From Myrica gale (lineage: Eukaryota > Streptophyta > Magnoliopsida > Fagales > Myricaceae): a stretch of DNA of 64,000 nt. The translations under genes and the position numbers were made by a program. Of the stretch, positions 1 through 12,109 are shown piece by piece. The stretch lies in the NCBI GenBank assembly GCA_963930655.1, contig OZ005604.1, forward strand, positions 9,992,001-10,056,000, in the 5' to 3' direction. The notes beneath the pieces are model-generated. The model had not been told where the DNA came from and did not search any database. It saw nothing but the letters and a program-made list of their open reading frames with translations. The first letter of the stretch is position 1, and each line of letters opens with the position of its first letter.

Positions 1-2049
1 ATTTTCAAAGATAGCTATGCCGATGACCTCGTTGACCAAGAAGAACGTTAAGTTCGATTGGACAGACGAGTGTGAGCAAAGTTTCCAGACGCTAAAGGCT
101 CATCTGGTTACTGCCCCGGTGTTAGCATTGCCCTCGGAACATGGGGAGTATGAGATCTATACGGACGCCTCAAAGCACGGTCTTGGGTGCGTGTTAATGC
201 AAGATAAGAGGGTCATAGCCTATGCATCGAGGCAACTGAGGCCCCACGAGGTGAATTATCCCGCTCACGACTTGGAGTTGGCTGCAGTCGTGCATGCTCT
301 GAAAATTTGGAGGCATTATCTCTATGGGGTTAAGTGCGAGATATTTACAGACCATAAGAGCCTCAAGTACTTCAACACTCAGAAGGAGCTGAATATGAGG
401 CAACTGCGCTGGTTGGAGTTGATTAAGGACTATGATTGCACCATTAGCTACCATCCTGGGAAAGCTAACGTGGTGGCTGATGCTTTAAGCCGAAAGTCGG
501 CTGAAACGAGTGCCGTGGAGGTAGTGGCTAAGGAGATCATGGAGGATCTAAAAAGAGAGGAGATCACGCTTGTATTGGCCGACCGGTATGTTTCCATCGC
601 AGGGCTGTCATTGCAGCCATCGCTGGAGGAGCGAATCTGCGAGGCCCAAAAGAGCGATGCGGTGATAGTAGGGATTAAGGAAAGGATTGAAAGGAATAAT
701 GATCCCGATTTTGAGGATAGGGATGGAGTACTGAGGTACCGGAGTAGAATATGTGTCCCTGGTGATGGGGGAATCAAGGAGTTGATTTTGGCAGAGGCGC
801 ATACTACGCCCTATACCATCCACCCTGGAGGAACGAAGATGTATCAAGACATCAAGAAAGTTTACTGGTGGCCGAATATGAAGAGAGAGATAGCGGAGTT
901 TGTCGCTCGATGCCTGACTTGTCAGAGAGTGAAAGCAGAGCACCAGAGGCCAGCAGGAACATTGAAGCCTCTGGAGATCCCTGAATGGAAGTGGGAAGGA
1001 ATAGCCATGGATTTGTAGTAGGGCTACCAAGAACGACAGCTGGCTACGATGCAATATGGGTAGTGGTGGACCGATTGACCAAGTCAGCCCACTTTCTGCC
1101 CATCAGGGTGAAGTATACCCCGGAAAGGCTAGCTGAAGTTTATCTCCAAGAAATTGTGAGGCTCCATGGCATACCAAAGAGCATAGTGTCGGATAGGGAT
1201 CCGAGATTTACGTCGAGGTTTTGGAAAAGATTGCAGGAGTCCCTAGGCACTAAGTTGAATTTTAGCACTGCTTTCCACCCACAGACGGATGGTCAATCTG
1301 AGCGGACCATTCAAATTTTGGAAGACATGCTCCGAGCGTGTATCATTGACTTCAAGGGTAGCTGGCCTCAATATTTGCCGCTAGCAGAGTTCGCATACAA
1401 CAACAGTTTCCAATCAAGTATTGGCATGACACCGTATGAAGCTTTGTATGGACGAAGGTGTAGGTCGCCATTATATTGGGATGAAGTAGGAGAAGGGAGA
1501 CTGTTGGGGCCGGAGATGATTTTGCAGACAAAAGAGAAGATTCGGTTGATCAAAGAAAGACTTATTACGGCCCAAAGTCGGCAAAAGAGTTATGCGGACA
1601 ATCGAAGAAGGGAATTGGTCTTTGAGGAAGGAAGTAAAGTGTTTTTAAAGATTTCTCCAACAAAGGGGGTAGCACGATTCGGGAAGAAGGGGAAGCTTCG
1701 ACCCCGATTTATAGGACCTTTCGAGATCCTGGAGCGTGTTGGACCAATGGCGTATAGGCTGACCTTACCGCCATCAATTGCAGGAGTACATGATGTGTTC
1801 CACGTATCGCTCTTACGAAAGTATGTATCAGACCCTACCCATGTGTTAGAATATGAGCCTTTACAAATTAAGGAAAACCTTACCTATGTGGAGGAGCCAG
1901 TAAGGATCATCGATAGAAAAGAGCAACAATTGCGGACCAAGGTGATACCGCTTGTGAAGGTTTTATGGAAGAATCATGGGGTAGAGGAGGCGTCTTGGGA
2001 GTTGGAAAGCGATATGTACGAGAAGTACCCCCAGTTAAAAGGAGAATAG
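1..2049 (+). pseudogene. Ty3/gypsy pol remnant: RNase H, integrase, chromodomain
   Basis: Domains in order: RNase H (about 60-490; motifs [22 protein letters not shown] and DALSR), a zinc-binding HHCC segment of integrase (about 790-950; H...H and CLTCQ), the integrase catalytic core (about 1040-1500; VVDRLTKSAHF, VSDRDPRF, then LAEFAYNNS and ALYGRRCRSP) and a C-terminal chromodomain-like tail (about 1880-2046; EEPVRIIDR, VKVLW, EASWE). In this family the polyprotein copies the RNA into DNA and inserts it; the chromodomain is thought to guide insertion to heterochromatin. The reading is broken about once in the visible part, so it is treated as a fossil. It is followed 166 bp later by an unrelated ORF in the same element. 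Confidence 0.93.
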
Positions 2050-2214
2050 GATCTGAATATTTATTTCCTTCCCTATTGATTGAATGTTTGGCTTGTATGA
2101 GTATCGTTGTTTGATAATTATGCTTGACTTCCTTACATAAAGAATGCTAATTCTTTGTGATACATGATGATATTTTGTATATATACATGACTGACCGTTG
2201 CATTATGTTGTCAG

Positions 2215-3078
2215 ATGCCGCCGAGTAGTCGACCCCCTCGTTCCCAACATTCGGGTACACCTTCTCAGAGAAGGATGACAGCACCCGAGTATCGAAGCCT
2301 GTTCAGGGTTAATCATAGAACCCACGGTTCGACGAGACAGTCGGGAAGCCATGAGGCTCCGACTCACGCATCGCATGAGACAGATAGAGGGGACCCACGA
2401 AGAGCGTACCAAACCCATGTGTCGTATTGGCAGCAAGGCATGGCGGGGACGTACCAGCCCCCGCCACCCCCAGCACCTGACCAACCTAGACCTTCCAGGT
2501 GGGGTCAACCCTTATCTCCAGATTGTTCTGGATATCTGGAGGGTATTTATTGGCCAGAGTCGCCAATAAATGCCATTCCCTTAAGGACCATGTTACCCGA
2601 AAACTTTGAGGAAGATCCGGAAGAGGATCCAGAAGAGGACCCAGAGGAGGATCCGGAAGAGGATCCAAAGGAGGATCCGGAAGAAGACCCCATGGAACAA
2701 CATCCGATACCTAGTGAGACTAGAGAACGATCCCAAGAAGAACCTAGGCGTAGTAACTCGAGACGTGAGTGTACACCTAGGCGATGTAACGAGAACAGAC
2801 ATCGTCGAAGAGTTAGGGCTCAAGACGCTGGATCGGAGACCCACTTTTCGTCACAAGAAGTAGAGTCTAGACCTAGGTTTCATGGACCACCCGAGAACGT
2901 CATCCATGACCCTAGTCTAGATGAACCAAGCCAAGGAATCAGATCGCAATCTTGGACGGGGAGTAATTCCCCAGATCACGTTTACCAGGGAGAGATTAGT
3001 AGTGGGACAAGCACTAATGTTCGTCCCAACCCCCATTGTCCTACACCTACGCAATCAGGACAAAATTTCTGGTGGTAA
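2215..3078 (+). CDS. extra 3' ORF of the family A retrotransposon, unknown function
   Basis: An open 287-codon frame lies between the pol end and the polypurine tract of the family A element, an unusual place for a Tekay/Del chromovirus. It starts at the first ATG after pol (MPPSSRPPRSQ). The product would be strongly hydrophilic and low in complexity: an Arg/Ser/Pro/His-rich N-terminal third, a proline run (PPPPPAP, near residue 85), a block of acidic EEDP repeats (about residues 132-159), then an Arg-rich segment (RRECTPRRCNENRHRRR, about 185-201). No signal peptide, membrane segment or furin-like site is visible, so it does not look like an envelope gene. It may be a disordered nucleic-acid-binding accessory protein, a captured host fragment, or merely an open untranslated stretch. 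I do not recognise the family. Confidence 0.5.
   Translation: MPPSSRPPRSQHSGTPSQRRMTAPEYRSLFRVNHRTHGSTRQSGSHEAPTHASHETDRGDPRRAYQTHVSYWQQGMAGTYQPPPPPAPDQPRPSRWGQPLSPDCSGYLEGIYWPESPINAIPLRTMLPENFEEDPEEDPEEDPEEDPEEDPKEDPEEDPMEQHPIPSETRERSQEEPRRSNSRRECTPRRCNENRHRRRVRAQDAGSETHFSSQEVESRPRFHGPPENVIHDPSLDEPSQGIRSQSWTGSNSPDHVYQGEISSGTSTNVRPNPHCPTPTQSGQNFWW
2608..2691 (+). repeat. 12-bp minisatellite encoding EEDP repeats
   Basis: About seven tandem copies of a 12-bp unit close to GAGGATCCGGAA lie inside the extra ORF. The copies differ mainly at third codon positions, so the peptide EEDP repeats almost unchanged (one copy reads KEDP). This pattern fits either a young minisatellite or selection on the acidic peptide. 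Confidence 0.85.
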
Positions 3079-3082
3079 AAGA

Positions 3083-3117
3083 AATTCCGAGGTCGGAATT
3101 TTATAAGGAGGGGAGAA
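3083..3117 (+). other. pre-LTR hairpin and polypurine tract of the family A element
   Basis: The polypurine tract (AAGGAGGGGAGAA, 3105-3117) directly precedes the LTR start TGTGAG and would prime plus-strand synthesis. Just before it lies an inverted repeat, AAATTCCGA with TCGGAATTT, able to form a hairpin. The same hairpin (AATTCCG with CGGAATT) precedes the polypurine tract of the family B elements (near 41780 and 62545), so it is a shared feature of these elements. Confidence 0.8.
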
Positions 3118-6100
3118 TGTGAGACCCCGATTTTCTCCTACGTAATTCCTTATGTATTATTTTTATTTTTCCAATGTAATAGCTTTTATTTCTTCATGGG
3201 GCTATGTTTTTGGCCAATGTATGGCCTAATCCTTATGATATGGAATTTCGATTAAAATGGGATTTTATTTCATAAAATCTCTTTAAATAATTTTAATGCC
3301 ATTTTATGCAAGTATAAATTATATTTATATTAGGAGCCGAAATTTCAAGTAAGTTTCTCTCTTACAAATTTATATTTTTCATTTACTTAATATGATTCAT
3401 GGACCATAGAATTTGAATTATGATTTAATTATTTCCTTGTATAAGCCGAAATTTATTAATAGATTAATTGATGAAATTCTTGTGAATACATGGATCGAAT
3501 ATTTTATATCTTCTATATGTGACATGTAATATTATCATATGGCCTATATTATTAATAGAATTTCCATTTGAATATACATGATAAGCTATGTAGTTATGTG
3601 ATAAGTCTAGAGATGATTTAATTGATAAGCACACTTGCTTATCATAGTGATAAGCAAACATGATAAGTTAGGAAACTTTTAGAGTGATAAGGCCTTGTGA
3701 TTATTGTAGAGATAGGCTATGGCCATTATCAAATGATAAGATATCATGCTTATGAGGTGATAAGCTATTGGAATGGATAAATAAGTAAGAGAGCTTATAA
3801 AGTGATAAGTTAGGTGAGAGTGAAAACCAAGTTGAAAGTTGGTTGCAATTTAATGTGGAAGTAACTAGGTTGGTTGAAAAGCAACCAAACTAAGTAAAAT
3901 ACAAGGCATTTACGTGAAAGGCTTTAGGGTGAATTTGAAAAGCCATAAAGTAAGGCCATGTGAAGTGTAAGGAGGTGTAAGAAGGTGTAAGAAGTGTAAG
4001 AGTGATAAGACAATGCATTGAAGCAAAAGAGAAGAGAAAAAGTGAGGGAGAAGGAGTGAATGTCGATGGAATGCATGGGAGGAAAGAGAATGTACAAGCT
4101 TTGCTAAGGAGACAAGGAAGTGATGTGAGAAAGAGGTGAAAAGAAAATAAAAGAGAGAGAGAGAGATGGAACCAAGCATGGTCGGCAAACACACCCCCCA
4201 TTCCCCACTTTTCATTTGAAATCTCTCTCTTGTCAATTCACTCTCTCAAAATTTATGTCAATTGCTTTGGGAGACTCAATCTCACACAACTCTCTTGCAT
4301 TTCTCTTGACGGAAACACTCATGCATTTTCACTCTCCAAACTCTTCTCTCTTGGCCGAATATTGCAAGCTCTCTCAACCCTCTCCATTTTGCTTCTCTTA
4401 GCCGAACCTCACACTCAATGTTCAAGGTTTGTTCTATTTCATCTTGCACCTAAACCACTTTCTTCTAGCTTACCAAATCTCAATCTAAAAGCCAAGTAAA
4501 TCTCTCTTGTTGTAGACAAAAATCCTTCCTTGAAAACCCTAGCCATTTGACACCATTTCTCTTCAAGCTTACCATGTCCTCTTAACCACCATAGAACTTC
4601 CTTTTAAACCAAGCTTGGACATTTCTAAGGAGGGTGGACCGAATCTTTGAAGGAGGAAAGGATAGGAAGAGTTGGTAAAGGTTGAAGGTAAGTTTAGTTT
4701 CATTGATGCTCTTGCCTTAAGCTTCACAAGTACTAACCAAAGATACTATATTTTCTAGGTGCTCAAGCTTGGATAAACAACAAGGTAAGGCTAATGTGAT
4801 GTTGTTGGTGACCGAATGGATTTTGTGTGGATCTTGATGTTTAGGTCATAATATGCCTTGATGACTTTTAGATCTTGGATGCTTAAGAATCCTAGGTTGT
4901 TTACATGCTAGATCTAACCATGGAAACCCTAGATCTAAGGTTGTATGTAAGGAAAAAGGCAAATGAAGAACAATGTATGCTAAAGGAAGTTAGATCTAAG
5001 TTTTGATGTGTTGGGTTGATGAAAGTTGATTTCTTTGTTTAGATCTATGGATGTCAAAGTGTATAAAGAGTAGATCTAATGTTGATGGAATTATTTGATG
5101 AAAAGATTAAGTACATGCATGCTAGTTAGGTCACAATGCAAAGGATGTGCATGTTATGATTTTTAGCATGAAAAATGTAACATTTTGGGGTATGGCCGAA
5201 TATGAGCTATGTAGGATTTCATGTATAGTTTTGAATATGTTAAATCTAGACATTGGCCATAACATGTGCAAGATTTATGACCCCAAGGCATGGTAGATGA
5301 TTATATTAAGTACTAGATGCATGCATATTGAAGGAAACAAAAGAAACCTAATTATTTGGGTGAAAGCATGTGTTGGCCGAATGCTATGAGTATGATGTAT
5401 TGTGTTGGTGCTTTGATTTATAGATCCTAGGTTGTGAAATTGTTGAATGGAGGATGGGATCACCATTGGAGTAAAAGTTGTGATTAATTGTTGCATAAAT
5501 GGTAGTGGCCGAATGTTATAGTAATAATGAAACCCTAAGTACCATTTATGATTTATGGATTTTCATTATTGTGATGGATAAGGAAATTAGAGTTAGGCTA
5601 GTTGAAATAGATATTGAAGAACCATGATCTTTTGATAAAATATTATTGAGAACCTTAGTTAAGATTTAATCATAGTTGGATATAAGGTTTTAATGGACTA
5701 CGTGTAATAAAAAGAGACTTAGATTTAATTCTAAACCTATGAGTATTATTTAACCCTAATCGAGGTATGTACATGGATAAATATATTTTTATAAAAATAT
5801 TAACGATTTAATAAGCTAAGTTTTGAATATTTGTTAAGGAAAAGAATAAAATATTTTTTTTATGATTAAATGAATTTCAGTGATATGTATAGATATATAT
5901 ATATTATATATATATATATATCTTTGATTGATGACCGATTTCAAAATGAAACATTTAATGATTTCATACTATTCCGAAAAGTCTAAAGAATATTTGAATC
6001 GCTTGTAGTCGATCCACTTGTCTGTATATACGAACAAAGAAGACCAAGAGTAAGTGGATACTGTAAGTGGACAGTAAGTATTCTTTTCAAAACTGGAATG

Positions 6101-7115
6101 ACACACTGCATCGTTTCATGAACAAACATGAATTTTAAGCAAGCATGAATTTCAAGCAAGCATGACATGACATGTGCATTGCATGAATTTTTCAAGAAGA
6201 AAGTTTATGCAATGATTTTTATGGAAAGAATATGAGAAGTTTTACGAAACGATAAGTTAAGATAAGGGGCACCGGTTGGTACCGTACCATCAAGTTGGAC
6301 TCCCATACCGAAGGACAATTATGAGAAGGATGGGTGAATCCAAGAGGCTGTGCAAGCCACACTGAAGGACATTGAGAAGGTGTGGTGCCTCCAAGGGTCA
6401 CGTCTAGCCACTGAAAGACATTGAGAAGGTGCGCTAGCTGACCATATGTAAGGTCTCCAAGGGAATTCGGGGACGGTTCCGAAGGGAACGCCCAACCCTA
6501 ACTTCAGGGGTCAAATGGAGCGAGCCCACAAGTAAAAGATATGAAATAATTATGAAAAGGCCAACAAAGGCACAAGTACGAATAAGCGGTTTTCAAGGGC
6601 CAAGGGCCAGTTTTTCAAGCAAGAATGAAAGAAAGATTTTCAAGGGCCTGGGGCCGAAACTAAGCAAGAGCATATGCATAATTCATGACATGCATGTGCA
6701 TCAATTATCAAGTTTCTTTCTTTCATGATTAAGCGGCCATAAGTCAAGAGCATGATTTAAGTTTTATGTTTTTCCCTTACTAAGTCTTTTTGACTCACGT
6801 TTTTAAAATTGTGTCATTCCAGATGTATCAGGTGAAGAGAGTCAGGAGGACTACCTGACCTAGAAGCCCAAGATATTATGTTTCACATTTTGTTGATAGT
6901 GACATGAGCGTCACTAATTGGGTTCTAATGTGTTAAATATATGTTTTGTATGAACTTAATGAGAACCCTGACTATGTAAGAATTTGCTCGAACCCCTCGC
7001 GATCTTGTACGTTTCCGCCGTAATCAAGTAAAATCATAAGTAAGTACGCTGGAGTCATCCGGGGGATAGCTCGCGGCTGTCACGGTCCCTGCGGGATGCC
7101 GTTCGGGGCGTGACA
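3118..7115 (+). repeat. 3' LTR of family A element (3,998 bp)
   Basis: Boundaries are TGTGAGACCCCGATTTTCTCC at the left, directly after the polypurine tract, and GGGGCGTGACA at the right. A reverse-oriented solo copy of the same LTR lies at 34863-51811. The first half is AT-rich with GATAAG-rich stretches (3600-3800), a purine-rich tract (about 4020-4165) and several GGCCGAA words; a splice-donor-like AAGGTAAGT lies near 4690. The last third holds the conserved stem-loop module described separately (6093-6822). No convincing protein-coding gene is present. Confidence 0.92.
6093..6822 (+). other. LTR stem-loop module, family A version (three hairpin units)
   Basis: Outer arms CTGGAATGACAC (6093-6104) and GTGTCATTCCAG (6811-6822) are perfect reverse complements. 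Inside are CATTGCAT (6177-6184) with ATGCAATG (6207-6214), a GGTACCGTACC palindrome near 6278, and three hairpin units with core CYGAARGACA...GAGAAGG. Their stems are CCCAT/ATGGG (6302-6334), CCACAC/GTGTGG (6357-6385) and CTAGC-CAC/GTG-c-GCTAG (6404-6437). A GTTCC/GGAAC hairpin follows. Families B and C carry the same layout with different but still complementary stems. What is seen is complementarity; an RNA role is inference. Confidence 0.7.
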
Positions 7116-7244
7116 ATATAATTCATCGATCGATGTACATGGATTTTGAGAAAGTAATTTTTGAACCTACAACAATATATTAGAAGTTCATTAAAAACAA
7201 AAACACGATATTAATTTGAATGACTTCTAAAAATAACACTTACT

Positions 7245-9880
7245 CACCCTAAGAACCAATTCGTAAATTGTTCCTCATGTATACGAGAAATGTTACCAAC
7301 TCCTTGCGCGCGAAGTTCGTCCATGTGTTCACTGTAACGATAAGGTTAATCAACGACTGTATATTATAGAAAACATGCATCTATATCTTTTTACTTACTT
7401 TGAGTACACGCTGATGCCTTTACAATTGTTCAGCACAAACCACCGAGCTTTCTTGAACTCTGTTCGGTCTATGTCATGCCCTTTTGCAGCCCCTATCAGT
7501 CTAATTCTCTGAGTGAACACATCCAATGACCTTTCTAGTACCTCAATTTCGCCTTCCGAATCGTAGTTTCAATCTCTACGATTAAACACTGTTTCGACCT
7601 CTCGGAGGTGTTGGGAACAAAATGTCGAACACTCATTCTCAATATACGCTTCTGCAATCGACCCTTCAGGATGAGACTTATTTTTCACATTCCTTTTTGA
7701 GCCACCCATCAACCGTTTAACTGGATACATCCATCTGTATTGTACGAGTCCAACAAACAATGCTTCGCGTGGTAAGTGGACAGCCAAATGCATCATCATT
7801 GTAAAAAAACGGGTGTAAAAATCATTTCCAACTTGCAAACAATTATCCCGATATCTTCTGACATCCTCTGCAATACAGAAATCTTCAACGTACGAGAACA
7901 CAACTCTCGAAAAAACAAACATAATTCAGTCACTGCGCCACCCACGTCTTCCTTCAACAACCCTCGATTCATCACTGGAAGAACCTTCTGCAAGAACACA
8001 TGACATTCGTGGCTTTTCATTCCAAAAACCTTCAACTCATTTGAATGCACACATCGTGAAATCTCAGCTGCATAACCATCGGGGAACCTCACTTCTTTTA
8101 ACCACTCACAGGCCCTCCTTTGCTCTTGCTGAGTTAAAGTATACGTTCGCTTGAGGCGTCAATTCAACCGGACCGTCATACACCAAATGCAAGTCTTTTT
8201 TTACCTCCATTTCAGCTAAATCTCTACGTGCACCTGCTGAATCTCTGGTCTTGAACACAATATTCATCACCGTTCTGATCATGTTGTCACATATGTTCTT
8301 ATCGATGTGCATCACGTCCAAGTTATGTCGTAACCCTAACGTACTCCAATACGACAGTTGGAAAAAGATGATTTTTTTCATCCAATTCAAACGTTCTGAC
8401 GATTGTTTCTTCTTTCCCCTATTCTTCCTTGACACATTTCCAAAGATAGTCTCCTCGACATGCGTTAGTTGTTCCAATATGTCCTCACTAGTTAACTCCT
8501 CAGGTGGAAATCTATGTTCTTCTTTCCCATTGAACGTATCCACGTCATATCTCCATACATGCCATGATGTCAAATATCTCCTATGACCCATATAACACAT
8601 TCTTCTCCCGTGCTTCAACCACTTATAGTCAGTGTCTAAATTACACGTTGGACATGGCAACTTCCCTTTGGTACTCCATCCAGATAAATTGGCATATGCT
8701 GGGAAATCATTTATGGTCCACATCAAAGCTGCATGCATCTTAAATGTCGTCCCATCTAAAGCGTCATGTGTCTCAACTCCATCTTCCCATAGTTGTTTCA
8801 ACTCGTCCACTAAGGGTCAAAGATATACATCTATATCATTTCCCGGTGACTTTCGACCCAGGATCAAAAGAGTCATTAGTGAAAATGAGACCTTCATACA
8901 CCTCCATGGGATAAATTGTATGGAAACACAACGACTGGCCAAATACTGTACGCATTGCTCATGTTTCTCAACATATTAAACCCGTCAGAAGCAAGACCAA
9001 GGCGAACAATGCGGGCATCTTGAGCAAACCAACAATGTTCATTTTCAACATTCTTCCAAACCAATGAATCTGCAGGATGCCTCAAACTTTCCCTATCATC
9101 GACCCGTTTTTCCTTATGCCATCCCATGTCAATTGCTACATCTTTTGTGGTAAACAAATGTTTAAATCTAGGGATTAAAGGGAAATGACGCAACACTTTC
9201 CCGGGATATCCACATACCGGACATCTGTCTAACTCACTGTTTTCCTTCCAAAACAACACACAATCATTCTGACATGCATGAATCTTATCTTAACTATACC
9301 CAAGACCCTTTCGCAATTGTTTCGCCTCGTAATACGATCTCGGTAACGTCTCCCCCTCTGGCAACACCTTCTTAATCAACTGTAATACCATATCAAATGC
9401 CTTAACCAACAACTTATTCTCCGAGTTCACATGCAACAATCAGACCGTAAATGAAAACTTAGTAAACTTGGTACATCGAGGATACAATTCATGTTCTGCC
9501 TCCTCCCATAACTTATTAAGTGGTGTTGAACCCTTCGGTTGCCAACAGGGGGTTTCCTTCTTATCAGTGTTCTCTGTTTCAACCCTTACAGCCCCACCAT
9601 CTAATCCGGCACGAACATCGGTCAACATTTTCGTCATTCTATCAGAGTTATCTCCCTCTAAATCATTATCACTATATGGTCAACCCACACTAGACTCTTG
9701 ACTCAAATTTGAAGTAAGTTGAATACACTCCCCGTGAAACACCCATGACTTATAGCTCACATCAAACCCATTAATGTAAATATGATCTTCCATTTTATCC
9801 AACACTTGAAATACTACATTTCTACACTTCCGAAACGGACATCTGATCTGACCCCGAGAGTCTACACAACAAGCAGCCAT
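7245..9880 (-). pseudogene. CACTA (En/Spm) transposase remnant, TNP2 family
   Basis: Reading down the minus strand from an ATG at 9880: a transposase-associated N-terminal domain (IRCPFRKCRN, then GFDVSYKSWVFHGE), a linker with LYPRCTKFTKFSF (near 9450-9500), the zinc-containing TNP2 segment (FWKENSELDRCPVCGYPGK near 9190-9255; RLGLASDGFN near 8990), the TNP2 core (8106-8810; LSGWSTKGKLPCPTCN, HNLDVMHIDKNICDNM), a DUF4218-type region (7569-8090; LVQYRWMYPVKRLMG, PEGSIAEAYIENECSTFC) and a tail (7245-7510; KKARWFVLNNCKG, RIHEEQFTNWF). The gene is broken: the frame changes several times, with stops between about 9260 and 9440 and between the core and the DUF4218-type part. The protein would have cut and pasted CACTA elements. 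The family A LTR lies just beyond its 3' end. Confidence 0.9.
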
Positions 9881-10260
9881 ACCGACAAACCTAACTCTTA
9901 TCCATCGCCACCAATCTAAAAAAATACACTAATTAAGTAATTCGTAAACACCCACACACAAATTAAGTATACCCCAAAAATAAACTCAAACATAATAAAT
10001 AAAAAAACTCCAATATTCACCCTCCTTGCTTCTCAAACTCCATAATTTATTTTCAGAACTCAAGCACTTCAATAATCAAACATTCATTATATAACTCAAA
10101 TACTACACATGTATCAATAATAAAAACAAACACTCTTATAATCATCCTCCAGTCTGCTCAAACTTCATGATTCATTTCCAGAACTCAAGCACTTCAATAA
10201 TTATACATGAAAATAGTAGAAATGCAACACAAGGTCAATAACTTGTAATCTGCCCTAACC
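9881..10260. other. non-coding stretch upstream of the CACTA transposase
   Basis: AT-rich sequence containing two similar segments with the phrase CAGAACTCAAGCACTTCAATAA (around 10055 and 10180), a direct repeat about 125 bp apart. This is probably the 5' leader or promoter region of the minus-strand transposase gene. No gene is visible. Confidence 0.4.
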
Positions 10261-11630
10261 AGCGATCAATCGTCCGAAACGACCATCTAACAAACGATCA
10301 TTCGTCATCACATAGAAGATCAATCGGATAACCACCATCTAACTGACGATCCATCGTCAGAAACTGGCCATCGATCGTGACAAACTCAGATAAAAAATAC
10401 AACTTTTCAAGCCTCCCATACACTCAAATCCAAGCCCAAAACACTCACAAATCATCCTTATGCAATTCTAATTCTAATATACATATTAAACATACTCTAA
10501 TAACCTCTAATTATCATAAATCCATTCCACAATACCCACAAATATACAAAAAAAATCAAATAACCAACCAAATCATTCTTAAATCGTAGTGTATGTTGAT
10601 TCCATTACCTCTTGCACGAAATGTAGACCAAAACGAACCAATTTCACACCAAAATCTCACAAATGTCGTCGAAATTTTCCAATATTCACCCGGTTAAAAT
10701 ACCAATGAATTTGACCTTGGGCTTAACCTTAAGCACTTCTAAAAACGCTAACAAATAAAAGGACGATGTTTTAACAAATTTTTCGAGAAAAATAACTCCT
10801 TCCGCGACTCTCCACTTCTCCTTTCCGTGGATGTATTTTTGCCTTCACCCACGGCCTTTGCGCATTATCACATTTCAAGCTCAATATATTACGATAGATC
10901 GGTAATCTTACGATCGATCGCCTTGTCAGCATTAAAATTCCTGCTCAGTTTTTTCATCGATGGATCGTTTCCAAAACGCGCGATCGATTGTCAGATCTGT
11001 ATAAATCGACGACGCATGCAAGACATACTAACAATCCATCAGTAGGAAAATATTAAACGACACCGTTGTACACAGATCGATTGCCTTACTACGTGATCGA
11101 TCGGTAACCTAATTATAAAAAAAACAGATTTAACCCTAACAAATGACTTAATTATTAAAATTAAATTACTAATAATGTCATCTTAATACATACCTCATAT
11201 TGATGACTTGTAATCATGTGTTAAATAAGCGTTATGTCACTAGTTACTAACATCTTAATACATAACTCATACTAACAATAACATAATGCATCTGTGATGC
11301 AACATTTACAACTTATACATGCTTTCTTAAATATGAATGATATGTTTTTATGTAATCTAAATACATTATAACATACTTTGTTAATATATATTTTTATATT
11401 TCTAATAATTTAAACTCACATTATTCAATAAAATGAAGATTAGAAGAATAACAACTATAACGATCAATCGATCGTATCGTAGACCAAAACGACGAAGGAT
11501 AACGCCGATGAATCGCTACATCTATATAAAACGACGATGCATGCAAGACATACTAACGATCCATCGGTAGCAAAATATTAAACCGTCCAGAAGCACCGAT
11601 CGATCGCCTTACTACGCGATCGATCTTGTT
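10261..11630. repeat. dispersed CGATCGATCG-like motif array 1 (CACTA block)
   Basis: By eye about 17 copies of a 10-bp word close to CGATCGATCG or its one-base variants (CGATCAATCG, CGATCCATCG) occur in both orientations near 10262, 10296, 10318, 10345, 10368, 10911, 10980, 11093, 11461, 11549, 11596 and 11617, among others. CACTA elements are known to carry short subterminal repeats bound by their own DNA-binding protein. These arrays flank a second transposon ORF, which suits that role, but the terminal CACTA repeats themselves were not found. Confidence 0.6.
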
Positions 11631-11850
11631 GTTATTAAAATTAAATTGCTAATAATGTCATCTTAATAGATACCTCATACTGATGACTTATAATCATGTG
11701 TTAAATAAGCGTTATGTCACTAGTTTCTAACATCTTAATACTTTACTCATACTAACAATAATAAAATGCATCTATGATGCAACATGTACAACTTATATAT
11801 TTTTATATTTCTAATCATTTAAACTCACATTGTATAATAAATAGTAATAT
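11000..11850. repeat. two diverged direct copies of a 0.33-0.44 kb segment
   Basis: The stretches about 11000-11430 and about 11523-11850 match over most of their length. Shared phrases are GCATGCAAGACATACTAAC (11014 and 11539), TTAAATAAGCGTTATGTCAC (11221 and 11701) and ACTCATACTAACAATAA (near 11267 and 11747). The offset falls from 525 to 480 bp because of small indels. Both copies carry the CGATCGATCG-like words, so part of array 1 grew by duplication. Confidence 0.85.
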
Positions 11851-12109
11851 TGGTCAATTTATTAAATTCTTATATTACTTATTTGATAGACTACTTATTT
11901 CGTTATTTTCGCCGACCAAAGGGTATATTGGTCATTTTATGTATATAAGTGTATATGTCATGAAATACAAATAAAAAACAATAAATTGTAATCATAGTTA
12001 CTACATTTTCACAGATAATCATAAATGTCTCAAATACATAAATAAAACCAGAAATCCAAATGTATGTCCCAAATAGATAAAAAAAACAAAATAAACATAC
12101 ATCAACGTG

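Larger units (their letters stand above)
1..7115 (+). mobile_element. Ty3/gypsy LTR retrotransposon, Tekay/Del chromovirus clade (family A), 3' half
   Basis: The window opens inside the internal region of an LTR retrotransposon. Seen: RNase H, integrase and a C-terminal chromodomain-like segment (to 2049), an additional ORF (2215-3078), a polypurine tract (3105-3117) and one LTR (3118-7115) starting TGTGAGACCCC and ending GGGGCGTGACA. The 5' LTR, gag, protease and most of reverse transcriptase lie outside the window. The domain order RNase H-integrase-chromodomain, the C-terminal motif LVKVLWKNHGVEEASWELE and the very long LTR are typical of the plant Tekay/Del chromoviruses. The visible coding part is nearly open with about one break, so this is a fairly young but broken copy. 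It appears inserted near the 3' end of a CACTA transposase gene, whose remnant starts shortly after 7115. The target-site duplication cannot be checked because the left end is missing. Confidence 0.93.

Noticed and set aside
2215-3078. Envelope gene of an endogenous-retrovirus-like element
   Set aside because: No signal peptide, membrane helix or glycosylation-rich ectodomain is visible; the product is hydrophilic and repetitive.
11660-11720. Possible hammerhead-type ribozyme core (CTGATGA word)
   Set aside because: The matching GAAA core segment and flanking stems are not present at suitable positions.
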